Source: Paraburkholderia sp. BCC1884 (GTDB taxonomy: Bacteria > Pseudomonadota > Gammaproteobacteria > Burkholderiales > Burkholderiaceae). From it: DNA of 64,000 nt. The first letter of the stretch is position 1, and every line of letters starts with the position of its first letter. Location: NCBI RefSeq assembly GCF_900996225.1, contig NZ_CAAJGL010000011.1, positions 124,001-188,000 of the forward strand, read 5' to 3'. This document shows, in pieces, positions 37,259-45,872 of this stretch. The notes under the pieces were generated by a model that was given only the letters and a program-made list of their open reading frames with translations, did no database searches and was not told where the DNA came from. A program made the position numbers and the translations under genes.

Positions 37259-37276
37259 TCATACGTCATCCTACAA
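37259..37276 (-). promoter_or_regulatory. Uronate-island operator copy 4 (garD side)
   Basis: Read on the minus strand: TTGTAGG-ATGA-CGTATGA, 44 bp before the garD start. Confidence 0.65.
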
Positions 37277-37360
37277 CATGAAAAGTTAGGCAGACGTTCC
37301 GTATTTACCCTATGACGTGCATTATGCCGCGAAAACCCCGTTGAGTTAGCCGATTTGTTG

Positions 37361-37378
37361 TTGTACGATGACGTATAA
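37361..37378 (+). promoter_or_regulatory. Uronate-island operator copy 5 (kdgD side)
   Basis: TTGTACG-ATGA-CGTATAA, the best-matching copy (only one asymmetric pair), 51 bp before kdgD. Shares the 214-bp divergent gap with copy 4. Confidence 0.7.
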
Positions 37379-37429
37379 GAAATCTCCATTTCGAGAAACC
37401 AACCTCTATCGCCGCCCAGGACACTCATC

Positions 37430-38347
37430 ATGACGACACCGCAGGAACTCAAACAGATCGTTTCGGAAGGCCTTCTCTCCTTCCCCGTCACCGACTTCGA
37501 CGAAAAGGGCGATTTCCGCGCCGACACCTATGCCGAGCGCCTCGAATGGCTTGCTCCGTACGGCGCGTCGGCCCTGTTCGTGGCCGGCGGCACGGGTGAG
37601 TTCTTCTCGCTCACGCACGACGATTATTCGAACGTGGTTCGCACCGCCGCCGAAGTCTGCAAAGGCAAGGTGCCGATCCTGGCTGGTGCGGGCGGCCCGA
37701 CGCGCGTCGCGATCGCGTACGCCAAAGAAGCCGAGCGCCACGGCGCGAACGGCATTCTGCTGATGCCGCATTACCTGACCGAAGCCTGCCAGGAAGGGAT
37801 CGCCGCGCACGCCGAAGAGGTCTGCAAGTCGGTGCCGAACATGGGCGTGATCATCTACAACCGCGCCAACTCCAAGCTCAACGCTGACATGCTCGAAGGC
37901 CTGGCCGAGCGTTGCCCGAACCTGATCGGCTTCAAGGACGGCGTGGGCGAGATCGAAAACATGGTGACGATCCGCCGGCGCCTGGGCGACCGCTTCTCGT
38001 ACCTCGGCGGCCTGCCGACCGCGGAAGTCTATGCCGCGGCCTACAAGGCGCTGGGCGTGCCGGTGTATTCGTCGGCGGTGTTCAACTTCATCCCGAAGAC
38101 CGCGATGGACTTCTACCGCGCCATCGCCGCGGACGACCACGCAACCGTCGGCAAGCTGATCGACGAATTCTTCCTGCCGTACCTGGCGATCCGCAATCGC
38201 CGCGCGGGCTACGCGGTCAGCATCGTCAAGGCGGGCGCCAAGCTCGTCGGCCACAGTGCCGGCCCGGTGCGTGCGCCGCTGACCGACCTGACCGAAGAAG
38301 AAATGGCCGAGCTGGACGTGCTCATCAAGTCGCTCGGCCCGCAGTAA
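37430..38347 (+). CDS. kdgD: 5-dehydro-4-deoxyglucarate dehydratase
   Basis: A 305-residue DapA-superfamily enzyme that dehydrates and decarboxylates 5-dehydro-4-deoxyglucarate to 2-oxoglutarate semialdehyde. Landmarks: '[16 protein letters not shown]', '[14 protein letters not shown]', catalytic Tyr in '[11 protein letters not shown]', Schiff-base Lys in '[14 protein letters not shown]', and '[12 protein letters not shown]'. The length is standard for KdgD (~303). AGGA lies eight bases before the ATG. Divergent from garD; followed by an MFS carrier after a terminator. Confidence 0.95.
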   Translation: MTTPQELKQIVSEGLLSFPVTDFDEKGDFRADTYAERLEWLAPYGASALFVAGGTGEFFSLTHDDYSNVVRTAAEVCKGKVPILAGAGGPTRVAIAYAKEAERHGANGILLMPHYLTEACQEGIAAHAEEVCKSVPNMGVIIYNRANSKLNADMLEGLAERCPNLIGFKDGVGEIENMVTIRRRLGDRFSYLGGLPTAEVYAAAYKALGVPVYSSAVFNFIPKTAMDFYRAIAADDHATVGKLIDEFFLPYLAIRNRRAGYAVSIVKAGAKLVGHSAGPVRAPLTDLTEEEMAELDVLIKSLGPQ

Positions 38348-38353
38348 ATTAAC

Positions 38354-38389
38354 TGGCCGAACGCTTGCATCGGATGCATCGTTCGGCCA
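38354..38389 (+). other. Strong hairpin after kdgD
   Basis: Stem TGGCCGAACG/CGTTCGGCCA with an inner TGCAT-cgg-ATGCA stem. No T-run follows. It sits just after the kdgD stop and before the real terminator. Confidence 0.6.
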
Positions 38390-38425
38390 CGCGAACCAGG
38401 TCAGCCTGGACGGCACCACGAAGCG

Positions 38426-38457
38426 CGCCCGGGACGGCAACGTCGCCGGGCGTTTTT
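38426..38457 (+). terminator. Terminator between kdgD and the MFS carrier
   Basis: Stem CGCCCGG.GACG/CGTC.G.CCGGGCG with a GCAA loop and five T. It leaves only ~48 bp to the next start, so the carrier gene is probably expressed by partial read-through. Confidence 0.7.
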
Positions 38458-38504
38458 CGTCTCGCGGCTTCAAGGCAGCACGGCAAAACATTGAGGAGAT
38501 GACC

Positions 38505-39854
38505 ATGGAAATGAGCCGAACGGCCAGTTCCACTCACGTCGCCAAACGCACCAAAGTGCGCTACGCGATCCTGCTGCTGATCTTTCTGATCACCACTTTC
38601 AACTACGCGGATCGCGCGACGCTCTCGATCACCGGCTCGGCCATGCGCACCGAGTTCGCGCTCGACGCCGTGCGCATGGGCTACATCTTCTCGGCTTTCA
38701 GCTGGGCTTACGTGCTGTCGCAACTGCCGGCCGGCTGGCTGCTGGACCGCTTCGGCGCGCGGCGAGTCTACGCCGCGAGCATTTTCTTCTGGTCGCTCTT
38801 CACGTTGCTGCAAAGCTCGATCGGCTTGCTGGGCAGCGCGGGCGCTGCGATCACCGCGCTCTTCGTGCTCCGTTTCGCGATGGGCGCAGCCGAATCGCCC
38901 GCATTTCCGGCCAATGCCAAGGTGGTGGCCAGCTGGTTTCCCACCGACGAACGCGGCACGGCGTCGGCCATTTTCAATTCGGCGCAGTACTTCGCGGCGG
39001 TCATCTTCACGCCGCTGATGGCATGGCTCACCCACGCGTTCGGCTGGCATATGGTCTACGTGGTGATGGGCGTGCTCGGGCTGCTGCTCGCCGTCACCTG
39101 GCTGAAGGTGATGAAAAACCCTGCCGACCATCCGCGCGTTTCGCGTGCCGAACTCGAGTACATCGAACAGGGCGGCGGCGTGGTGAGCGGCCATCGCAAG
39201 GCGCGTCCCGACGATATCGGCAAAGCCGGCGGCTGGTTTCTCATACGGCAGTTGCTGAGCAACCGCATGCTGCTCGGCGTGTATCTCGCGCAGTACTGCA
39301 TCAACGTGCTGACCTACTTCTTCCTGACGTGGTTTCCGATCTACCTGGTGCAGGCGCGCGGCATGACGATTCTGCATGCGGGTCTGGTGGCTTCGCTGCC
39401 GGCGATCTGCGGGTTCTCCGGCGGCGTACTCGGCGGCATTCTGTCCGATGGCCTGATCCGCCGCGGCCATTCGCTGACGATCGCGCGCAAGGTGCCGATC
39501 GTCGGCGGCATGCTGCTGTCGGTATGCATCATCGGCTGTAACTATGTGTCGACCGATTGGGTCGTGGTCGCGCTGATGTCGCTCGCGTTCTTCGGCAAAG
39601 GCATTGGCGCACTCGGCTGGGCGGTGGTGGCCGATACGTCGCCGAGGGAAGCGCTCGGCCTGTCCGGCGCGATCTTCAATATGTTCGGCAACGTGGCCGG
39701 AATCGTCACGCCAATCGTGATCGGCTATCTGGTCGCCACGACCGGCTCGTTCAACGGCGCGCTGGTGTTCGTGGGCGCGAACGCCCTGCTCACGGTGTTC
39801 AGTTATCTGGTGATCGTGAAGGACATCAAGCGAGTCGAATTGCGCCCAAACTGA
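38505..39854 (+). CDS. MFS carrier, aldarate type (GudP/GarP-like)
   Basis: A 449-residue 12-TM carrier of the anion:cation symporter group. The typical opening is 'VRYAILLLIFLITTFNYADRATLSITG', then motif A-like 'GWLLDRFGARRV', 'RFAMGAAESPAFPANAKVVASWFPTDERGTASAIF' and 'TSPREALGLSGAIFNMFGNVAGIVTPIVIGYLV'. These match glucarate/galactarate transporters such as GudP and GarP. The ATG at 38505 follows GAGGAG with proper spacing, while the ATG at 38499 is too close to it. Location after kdgD supports aldarate uptake. Confidence 0.9.
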   Translation: MEMSRTASSTHVAKRTKVRYAILLLIFLITTFNYADRATLSITGSAMRTEFALDAVRMGYIFSAFSWAYVLSQLPAGWLLDRFGARRVYAASIFFWSLFTLLQSSIGLLGSAGAAITALFVLRFAMGAAESPAFPANAKVVASWFPTDERGTASAIFNSAQYFAAVIFTPLMAWLTHAFGWHMVYVVMGVLGLLLAVTWLKVMKNPADHPRVSRAELEYIEQGGGVVSGHRKARPDDIGKAGGWFLIRQLLSNRMLLGVYLAQYCINVLTYFFLTWFPIYLVQARGMTILHAGLVASLPAICGFSGGVLGGILSDGLIRRGHSLTIARKVPIVGGMLLSVCIIGCNYVSTDWVVVALMSLAFFGKGIGALGWAVVADTSPREALGLSGAIFNMFGNVAGIVTPIVIGYLVATTGSFNGALVFVGANALLTVFSYLVIVKDIKRVELRPN

Positions 39855-39936
39855 GCGCGAACGGTTATCGTACTTCCGGTGGACGACACGCTGGCGCCTT
39901 GCCCGCGAAGCGTCGCGGGAAATGATCCGGCGTTTA

Positions 39937-39965
39937 TTTAATCAGTCGTCAGACGACGGTATAAT
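39937..39965 (+). promoter_or_regulatory. Promoter of the GntR regulator gene
   Basis: A perfect -10 TATAAT (39960-39965) with a poor -35 candidate TTTAAT (39937-39942), spacing 17. Confidence 0.55.
39945..39957. promoter_or_regulatory. 13-bp palindrome between -35 and -10
   Basis: GTCGTC-A-GACGAC, perfect, inside the gntR promoter spacer. Its right end overlaps a degenerate copy of the island operator. Confidence 0.5.
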
Positions 39966-39969
39966 GAAA

Positions 39970-39986
39970 TGCAGGTAGTACCTGCA
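39970..39986. promoter_or_regulatory. 17-bp perfect palindrome at the gntR transcription start
   Basis: TGCAGGTA-G-TACCTGCA, just after the -10 box and 26 bp before the gntR ATG. The position fits a repressor site covering +1. Confidence 0.6.
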
Positions 39987-40012
39987 ACTATTTGATTCAA
40001 GGGGCGTTTTCG

Positions 40013-40756
40013 ATGGCTACACCACTGGCATCCGCGGCACCGCCACGACGCGCTCGCAATCTTGCCGAGTTCGTCGTCGGCTATGTGACCGAGCAAATCG
40101 CGTCGAACGCATTGAGACCCGGCGACAAACTGCCGACCGAATCTCAACTGATGGTCACGCTGAGCGTAAGCCGCACGGTGATTCGCGAAGCGATTTCGCG
40201 TCTGCAGGCGGGCAAGGTCATCGAGACGCGCCACGGCATCGGCAGCTTCGTACTCGAGCCGCCGCGCGAAAAGCTCGGCATCGACATGGTGCCCGCCACC
40301 ACTTTGCGCGACGTGCTGTCCATCCTCGAATTGCGCATCAGCCTGGAAACGGAATGCGCGGGACTCGCCGCGCAGCGCGCCAAGGCAGACGACCTCGCCC
40401 GCATGCGCACCGCGCTCGACGCGATCGAAGCCACCCGCCACAACGGCCTGGATAGCGTCGACGCCGATCTGCAGTTCCACATTTCGGTGGCGCGCGCCAC
40501 GGGCAACCGCTATTTCGTCGACATCCTCACGCAGATGGGCAGCGCGTTGATCCCGCGTAACCGGCTGGACTCGGCGGGCATTGCGCGCGCTGAGCCGGAC
40601 GCGTATCTGTCGCTCGTCAATCTGGAGCACGAAAGCATTCTTGAAGCGATCACGCGGCACGATGCTGACGGCGCACGCGCCGCCATGCGCATGCATCTGT
40701 CGAATAGCCGCGAACGCTTGCGGCGCGCGAACGAGGCGTCCGAGGCGAATAGCTGA
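40013..40756 (+). CDS. FadR-type GntR regulator (FCD domain) of the uronate island
   Basis: A 247-residue regulator. The GntR winged helix is at ~12-75 ('VGYVTEQIASNALRPGDKLPTESQLMVTLSVSRTVIREAISRLQAGKVIETRHGIGSFV'), then an all-helical FCD effector domain (~95-235) with candidate metal/ligand residues in 'DLQFHISVARATGN' and 'LEHESILEAI' (Asp and His). FCD regulators sense organic acids. It sits in the middle of the island, between the kdgD-carrier and dehydrogenase units, and is the only regulator there, so it is the likely reader of the repeated 18-bp element. AAGGGG precedes the ATG at 40013. Confidence 0.92.
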   Translation: MATPLASAAPPRRARNLAEFVVGYVTEQIASNALRPGDKLPTESQLMVTLSVSRTVIREAISRLQAGKVIETRHGIGSFVLEPPREKLGIDMVPATTLRDVLSILELRISLETECAGLAAQRAKADDLARMRTALDAIEATRHNGLDSVDADLQFHISVARATGNRYFVDILTQMGSALIPRNRLDSAGIARAEPDAYLSLVNLEHESILEAITRHDADGARAAMRMHLSNSRERLRRANEASEANS

Positions 40757-40797
40757 GGCGCAAGAAAACGCAACGCCGCTGAAGTCGAAGCAGAGGC

Positions 40798-40831
40798 AAA
40801 AAAGCCGGGAATTTTCATTCCCGGCTTTTTT
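40798..40831. terminator. Bidirectional terminator between gntR and the semialdehyde dehydrogenase
   Basis: Stem GCCGGGAAT/ATTCCCGGC, loop TTTC, six A on the left and six T on the right, serving both convergent genes. Confidence 0.9.
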
Positions 40832-40857
40832 ATTTCACGCGCGATTCGAACCCACGC

Positions 40858-42441
40858 TTAGCTGCGCGTGATCTCGCCATCGCGACGACGCCACAAGTCC
40901 AGCGGATTGCCGTCGACCAGCGCCTCGGGCAGCAGGTCGGCCGGGAAATCCTGATAGCACACCGGACGCAGGAAACGATCGATCGAGGTCGTGCCGACCG
41001 AGGTCGCGCGGCTGTCGGACGTAGCCGGGAACGGACCGCCGTGGACCATCGCGTGACAGACTTCGACGCCGGTCGGGAAGCCGTTGACCAGAATGCGGCC
41101 CGCCTTGCGTTCGAGAATCGGCACCAGTTTCTTCGCAGACGCCAGATCGGCGCTGTCCATCAGCAACGTGGCCGTCAGCTGCCCAGCGAAATGCTCGGCC
41201 ACCGCCAGCAACTCCTGCTCGTCCTTGCAGCGCACCACCGTCGACGCCGGACCGAACACTTCGTCTTCCAGTGCGGGCGTGGCGAGGAAGGTCGGCGCGT
41301 CGGTCACGAACAAGGCCGCGCGGGCTTGCGTCGGGCCCGTCGTGTCGACGCCGCGCGCCACCGTTTCGACACCCTTTAGCGCGGCCAGCTTGCCTTCGCC
41401 TTCTTCATACGCGGCATGAATGCCGGAGGTCAGCATGGTCTGGGCAGGCTTGGCCGTCAACGCTTCCGAAGCGGTGGCGACGAAGCCCTTGAGCGCGTCG
41501 CTGTCGATGGCGATCGCGAGACCCGGATTCGTGCAGAATTGTCCCGCCCCCAACACCAGCGAATCGACGAAGCCGCGCGCGAGCGCCTCGCCACGCTGCG
41601 CCAGCGCATTCGGCAACACGAACACCGGGTTGATGCTGCTCATTTCCGCATAGACCGGAATCGGCTCGGCCCGCGCCGCCGCGACGCGCATCAGCGACAG
41701 ACCGCCCGCACGCGAACCGGTGAAGCCAACCGCCTTGATCGCCGGATGCGCGACCAGCGCTTCGCCCACCGAATTGCCCGCGCCGACGATCATCGAGAAC
41801 ACGCCTTCGGGCAGATCCATTTCCTGTGCGACGCGTTGAATCACGCGGCCGACCAGTTCCGAGGTGCCCAGGTGAGCGCGGTGTGCCTTCACCACGACCG
41901 GGCAACCGGCCGCCAGCGCCGCCGCCGTGTCGCCGCCGGCAACGGAAAACGCCAGCGGAAAATTGCTCGCGCCGAACACCGCGACCGGGCCGAGTGCGAT
42001 CTTCTGCAGACGCAGATCGGAACGCGGCAAGGGCTTGCGCTCCGGCAGCGGCGAATCGAGCGTGGCGTCGAGCCATTGGCCCGCGCGCACGACCTGTGCG
42101 AACAGTTTCAACTGACCGGTCGTGCGGCCGCGCTCGCCTTCGAGACGCGCTTTCGGCAGACCCGATTCCTGCATGGCGCGCTCGATCAGCACGTCACCCA
42201 AGGCGGTGATGCCGTCGGCGATGCGTTCGAGAAACTCGGCGCGCACGCTCAGCGGCAGATTCCGGTACGGGTCGAACGCCTTGTGCGCCAACTCGCACGC
42301 CGCGTTGACATTGGCCACTGTGCCGCTGCCAAAAACCGGCTCGGCGATGTCGGAGCCCGTCGACGGGTTGAACGCATGCAACGGTTTTTCCTCGCCGCGC
42401 ACCGCCTGGCGGCCGATCAGCATTTCGCCGGTAATAGACAT
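40858..42441 (-). CDS. 2-oxoglutarate semialdehyde dehydrogenase
   Basis: A 527-residue ALDH. The oxyanion/NADP region is '[37 protein letters not shown]', then '[10 protein letters not shown]', catalytic Glu in '[11 protein letters not shown]', and the nucleophile Cys in '[11 protein letters not shown]'. The set matches the ketoglutarate-semialdehyde dehydrogenases that act in aldarate and pentose breakdown. It oxidises the product of KdgD to 2-oxoglutarate. It is divergent from garL, with operator copy 6 ~28 bp before its start (AAGGAAAG ribosome site). Convergent with gntR. Confidence 0.93.
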   Translation of the reverse strand: MSITGEMLIGRQAVRGEEKPLHAFNPSTGSDIAEPVFGSGTVANVNAACELAHKAFDPYRNLPLSVRAEFLERIADGITALGDVLIERAMQESGLPKARLEGERGRTTGQLKLFAQVVRAGQWLDATLDSPLPERKPLPRSDLRLQKIALGPVAVFGASNFPLAFSVAGGDTAAALAAGCPVVVKAHRAHLGTSELVGRVIQRVAQEMDLPEGVFSMIVGAGNSVGEALVAHPAIKAVGFTGSRAGGLSLMRVAAARAEPIPVYAEMSSINPVFVLPNALAQRGEALARGFVDSLVLGAGQFCTNPGLAIAIDSDALKGFVATASEALTAKPAQTMLTSGIHAAYEEGEGKLAALKGVETVARGVDTTGPTQARAALFVTDAPTFLATPALEDEVFGPASTVVRCKDEQELLAVAEHFAGQLTATLLMDSADLASAKKLVPILERKAGRILVNGFPTGVEVCHAMVHGGPFPATSDSRATSVGTTSIDRFLRPVCYQDFPADLLPEALVDGNPLDLWRRRDGEITRS

Positions 42442-42468
42442 TTCGCTTTCCTTAAATGAACGCCACAG

Positions 42469-42486
42469 ATATAGGTCATCCTACAA
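42469..42486 (-). promoter_or_regulatory. Uronate-island operator copy 6 (dehydrogenase side)
   Basis: On the minus strand: TTGTAGG-ATGA-CCTATAT, 28 bp before the dehydrogenase start; the first 11 bases are identical to copy 4. Confidence 0.6.
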
Positions 42487-42586
42487 CATGGAGCATGCTA
42501 CTGGCAACCGGAAACGCCCGTCAGAGGAGGAATTCGGGTTTACGTGGCCGTTACAAGCCCAAGTGCCAATGCTACTCTGACCCAAG

Positions 42587-42604
42587 ACATACGACGACCT
42601 ATAA
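42587..42604 (+). promoter_or_regulatory. Uronate-island operator copy 7 (garL side)
   Basis: ACATACG-ACGA-CCTATAA, 74 bp before garL, in the same 237-bp divergent gap as copy 6. Confidence 0.5.
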
Positions 42605-42678
42605 CATGCGTTTGACTGCGCCAGGTTACGCCGTCGTCGGAGCTTGCCCGATCCATTGCCGTTCGAGGAAAACATCCC

Positions 42679-43479
42679 ATGTCAGCCGCCCTGCCGTATC
42701 AATCCCTACCCAATAGCTTTCGCCGTGCCGTCCGCGACGGCGACACCCTGATCGGCTGCTGGGCCTCGCTCGCGAGTCCAATCGCCACGGAACTGCTCGG
42801 TGTGATCGGCTTCGACTGGATGCTGCTGGATGCCGAGCACGCGCCGAACGACGTCCTCACGCTGATCCCGCAACTGATGGCCCTCAAGGATAGCGCGAGC
42901 GCGCCGGTCGTGCGGCCGCCCGCCAATGACAGCGTGTTCATCAAACGCCTGCTCGACAGCGGTTTCTCGAACTTTCTGGTGCCCTTCGTGGAAAGTGCCG
43001 ACGACGCAGCCCGCGCTGTCGCCGCGACGCGCTATCCGCCGCAGGGCATACGCGGCGTCTCCGTAAGCCACCGCGGCAATCGCTATGCGACGCTGCCCGA
43101 TTACTTCAAGCTGGCCAACGACAACGTCTGCGTCATCGTGCAGATCGAAAGCCGCAAGGCCGTCGACAACATCGACGAGATTCTGGACGTGGATGGCGTG
43201 GATGGTGTGTTCGTCGGCCCGTCCGATCTCGCCGCGTCCTACGGCCACCTCGGCAACGCCAATCATCCCGATGTGCAACAAGCCATCGCGCGCGTGTTCG
43301 AGCGGGCGCAAGCTATGGGCAAGCCGAGCGGCATCCTCGCGCCGGTTCAGGCGGACGCCGAGCGCTATCTTGCGATGGGCTGCCGCGTGATCGCGGTCTG
43401 CGCGGATATGGGCCTGCTCAAAGGCGCCGCGCAGGCGGTTCAGAACCACTTCATGCAGAAACCGGCCGGCCACGTGTAA
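42679..43479 (+). CDS. garL: 2-dehydro-3-deoxyglucarate aldolase
   Basis: A 266-residue HpcH/HpaI-family metal-dependent aldolase that splits 5-dehydro-4-deoxy- or 2-dehydro-3-deoxy-glucarate into pyruvate and tartronate semialdehyde. Landmarks: '[33 protein letters not shown]' (catalytic His), metal-binding Glu in '[18 protein letters not shown]' and Asp in '[14 protein letters not shown]', and phosphate-loop-like '[11 protein letters not shown]'. The length equals E. coli GarL (~256). Followed 9-30 bp later by garR, the next step. Confidence 0.94.
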   Translation: MSAALPYQSLPNSFRRAVRDGDTLIGCWASLASPIATELLGVIGFDWMLLDAEHAPNDVLTLIPQLMALKDSASAPVVRPPANDSVFIKRLLDSGFSNFLVPFVESADDAARAVAATRYPPQGIRGVSVSHRGNRYATLPDYFKLANDNVCVIVQIESRKAVDNIDEILDVDGVDGVFVGPSDLAASYGHLGNANHPDVQQAIARVFERAQAMGKPSGILAPVQADAERYLAMGCRVIAVCADMGLLKGAAQAVQNHFMQKPAGHV

Positions 43480-43509
43480 GGGGCCGCCATGACTTCCTCG
43501 GAGCATTCC

Positions 43510-44403
43510 ATGCAAAAAGCAGGCTTTATCGGACTCGGCATCATGGGCAAGCCCATGGCTGCCAATCTTCTCAAGAACGGCGTGTCGCTCGCGGCGTTCA
43601 CCCGCAGCGGCGTGCCCGACGATCTGGTCCAGGCGGGCGCACTCGCCTGCGACAGCCCCGCTGCCGTGGCCGCCCAGGCCGAGGTGATCTTCGTCATGGT
43701 GCCGGACACGCCGGACGTGGAGCGCGTGCTGTTCGGCGAACAGGGACTCGCGAGCGCCTTGCGCGCGGGACAAACGGTGGTCGACATGAGCTCGATTTCG
43801 CCGATGGCCACGCGCGAGTTCGCGGCACGCGTGCGCGAGCGCGGCGCGGACTATATGGACGCGCCAGTGTCGGGCGGCGAAGTCGGCGCGAAGGCCGGTT
43901 CGCTCACCATCATGGTGGGCGGCGAGCAGGCCAGCTTCGACAGCATCAAGCCGCTCTTCGACATGATGGGCAAGAACGTGACGCTGATCGGCGCAGTCGG
44001 CGCGGGACAGGTGTGCAAGGTGGCCAATCAGGTGATCGTCGCCGCGACCATCGAGGCCGTGGGCGAAGCCTTGCTGCTCGCCGCGAAAGCCGGCGTCGAC
44101 CCGGCGCGTGTGCGCGAAGCGCTGATGGGCGGCTTCGCCTCTTCGCGCATTCTCGAGGTGCATGGCGAGCGCATGGTCAAGCGCACCTTCGATCCGGGTT
44201 TCCGCATCGAGCTGCATCAGAAGGATTTGAATCTCGCGCTCTCGACGGCGCAGGCGCTCGGCGTCTCCCTGCCGAACACCGCGACTTGCCAGGCGCTGTT
44301 CAACGCTTGCGTCGCGCACGGCGGCAAGGCGTGGGATCACTCGGCGATGGTCCGCGCGCTCGAGCTACTCGCGAATCACGAAATCGGCCAACCGGCTGCC
44401 TGA
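43510..44403 (+). CDS. garR: Tartronate semialdehyde reductase
   Basis: A 297-residue beta-hydroxyacid dehydrogenase that reduces tartronate semialdehyde to glycerate. NAD motif 'GFIGLGIMGKPMAANLLKNG' at the N-terminus, substrate motif 'YMDAPVSGGEVGAKAGSLTIMVGG', catalytic Lys in 'GQVCKVANQVIVA', and 'HQKDLNLAL'. I chose the ATG at 43510 (GGAG six bases before, N-terminus aligns with GarR); the in-frame ATG at 43489, with AGGGG upstream, would add seven residues. Same operon as garL. Confidence 0.94.
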   Translation: MQKAGFIGLGIMGKPMAANLLKNGVSLAAFTRSGVPDDLVQAGALACDSPAAVAAQAEVIFVMVPDTPDVERVLFGEQGLASALRAGQTVVDMSSISPMATREFAARVRERGADYMDAPVSGGEVGAKAGSLTIMVGGEQASFDSIKPLFDMMGKNVTLIGAVGAGQVCKVANQVIVAATIEAVGEALLLAAKAGVDPARVREALMGGFASSRILEVHGERMVKRTFDPGFRIELHQKDLNLALSTAQALGVSLPNTATCQALFNACVAHGGKAWDHSAMVRALELLANHEIGQPAA

Positions 44404-44469
44404 GTTGCGTTGAGGTGAGTGAAGTTGAGTCGAGCCGGACCGGATCGCCGCACGGCGATCCACAAAACA

Positions 44470-44511
44470 CAAAAAAAATGGCGGCGCCTTCATCGAGGCG
44501 CCGCCATTTTT
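44470..44511. terminator. Bidirectional terminator between garR and the hexuronate carrier
   Basis: Stem ATGGCGGCGCCT/AGGCGCCGCCAT with a 6-base loop, eight A on one side and five T on the other. Confidence 0.9.
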
Positions 44512-44543
44512 GCTATCCGTCCCGCCGCATCATCGGAACCGAC

Positions 44544-45845
44544 TTACGTGCCTGACTTCGCAGCAGCGCCCGCTGCCGCCCAACGCGGCTCCGGCATACG
44601 TTCCGCACTCCTCGCCAGCAGACACACAACCCCTGCCGCGATGATGTCGAACACCGCCAGCACTACGAACAAGGGGCTGTAACCGATCTGCGTGACCAGC
44701 ACACCGAACAGCGCGGTGAACGCCGCCGCACCCAGATAGCCGGCCATGCCGCCCATGCCTGTCGCCGTCGCCACTTCGTTCTTGCCGAACATGTCGGAGG
44801 TGATCGCGTACAGCGCACCCGACAAGGTCTGGTGCGCAAATCCGCCGACGCACAGCAGCGCAACCGCCGCGTAAGGACTCGCCACCAGGCCCACGCAGGC
44901 CGGTCCGATCATGCACAGCGCGCCGACCACGAACACCAGCTTGCGCGATGTGAAGAGCGAGACCCCGGCGTACTTGTGAAACAGCGGACTCAGATAACCG
45001 CCCAGCACGCAGCCGACATCGGCGGCCAGAAATGGCATCCAGGCGTACAGCGCGACTTCCTTCAGGTTCATGTGCCGCTCGGTCATCATGTAGAGCGGAA
45101 TCCATGCGTTGAAAGTCTGCCACGCCGGTTCGGACAGAATGCGCGGAATGCCGATCGCCCAGAAGTCGCGGCTGCCGAGCATCGCCAGGCGGCTGCGTTT
45201 GGGCGCGCCGGCATCGCTATGTTTGGCCTCCTGACCGCTCAGGATGTAATCGCGCTCGCCGTCGCCGAGCAGCTTCTGGTCGCGCGGGTGCTTGTACAGC
45301 ACCATCCACAGCACGCTCCACACGATCCCCGCCACGCCGACGATCACGAAGGCCAACTGCCATTCGCCGTGCAGCAGCGCCCACACCACCAGCGGCGGCG
45401 CCAGCAACGCGCCGATCGACGAGCCGATGTTGAACCAGCCGATCGCCACCGACCGTTCCTTAGCCGGGAACCACTCGCTGGTCGCCTTGACGCCGGCCGG
45501 GATGCCGGCCGCCTCGGCGATGCCGAGCACGCCACGGAAGAACGCCAGACTGCGCCAGCCCGTCGCCCACGCCGCCGCCGCGCACGCCACCGACCAGGCC
45601 AGCGCAAAGGCCGCAAAGCCGAGCTTCGTGCCGACGGTATCGAGCAGGAAGCCCGCCACCGGCTGCATGAACGCATAGCAGAGCTGCCACGCGACGACCA
45701 CGTGCGCGTACTGCGCGGTGGTGATGTTCAGGTCTTTCATCAACGTCGGCGCCGCGACCGACAGCGTATTGCGCGCCAGGTAATTGATGATGAGCCCGGC
45801 CGCGACGAGGCTTACCATCCACCAGCGGATGCCCTTGACTTTCAT
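44544..45845 (-). CDS. MFS carrier, hexuronate type (ExuT-like)
   Basis: A 433-residue 12-TM carrier of the anion:cation symporter family. 'IRWWMVSLVAAGLIINYLARNTLSVAAPTLMKDL' is the usual ExuT-type TM1 stretch; 'GIAEAAGIPAGVKATSEWFPAKERSVAIGWFNIGSSIGALLAPPLVVW' is the family core. It is downstream of the second uronate dehydrogenase (27 bp) and co-transcribed with it, so hexuronate is the best guess for its substrate. Ribosome site GAGGAG precedes the ATG. Confidence 0.9.
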   Translation of the reverse strand: MKVKGIRWWMVSLVAAGLIINYLARNTLSVAAPTLMKDLNITTAQYAHVVVAWQLCYAFMQPVAGFLLDTVGTKLGFAAFALAWSVACAAAAWATGWRSLAFFRGVLGIAEAAGIPAGVKATSEWFPAKERSVAIGWFNIGSSIGALLAPPLVVWALLHGEWQLAFVIVGVAGIVWSVLWMVLYKHPRDQKLLGDGERDYILSGQEAKHSDAGAPKRSRLAMLGSRDFWAIGIPRILSEPAWQTFNAWIPLYMMTERHMNLKEVALYAWMPFLAADVGCVLGGYLSPLFHKYAGVSLFTSRKLVFVVGALCMIGPACVGLVASPYAAVALLCVGGFAHQTLSGALYAITSDMFGKNEVATATGMGGMAGYLGAAAFTALFGVLVTQIGYSPLFVVLAVFDIIAAGVVCLLARSAERMPEPRWAAAGAAAKSGT

Positions 45846-45872
45846 AACTGTCTCCTCGTAGTCCCGCGCCGC

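Noticed and set aside
35593..37281. 562-codon plus-strand frame
   Set aside because: Antisense shadow of garD without ribosome site or recognisable domain.
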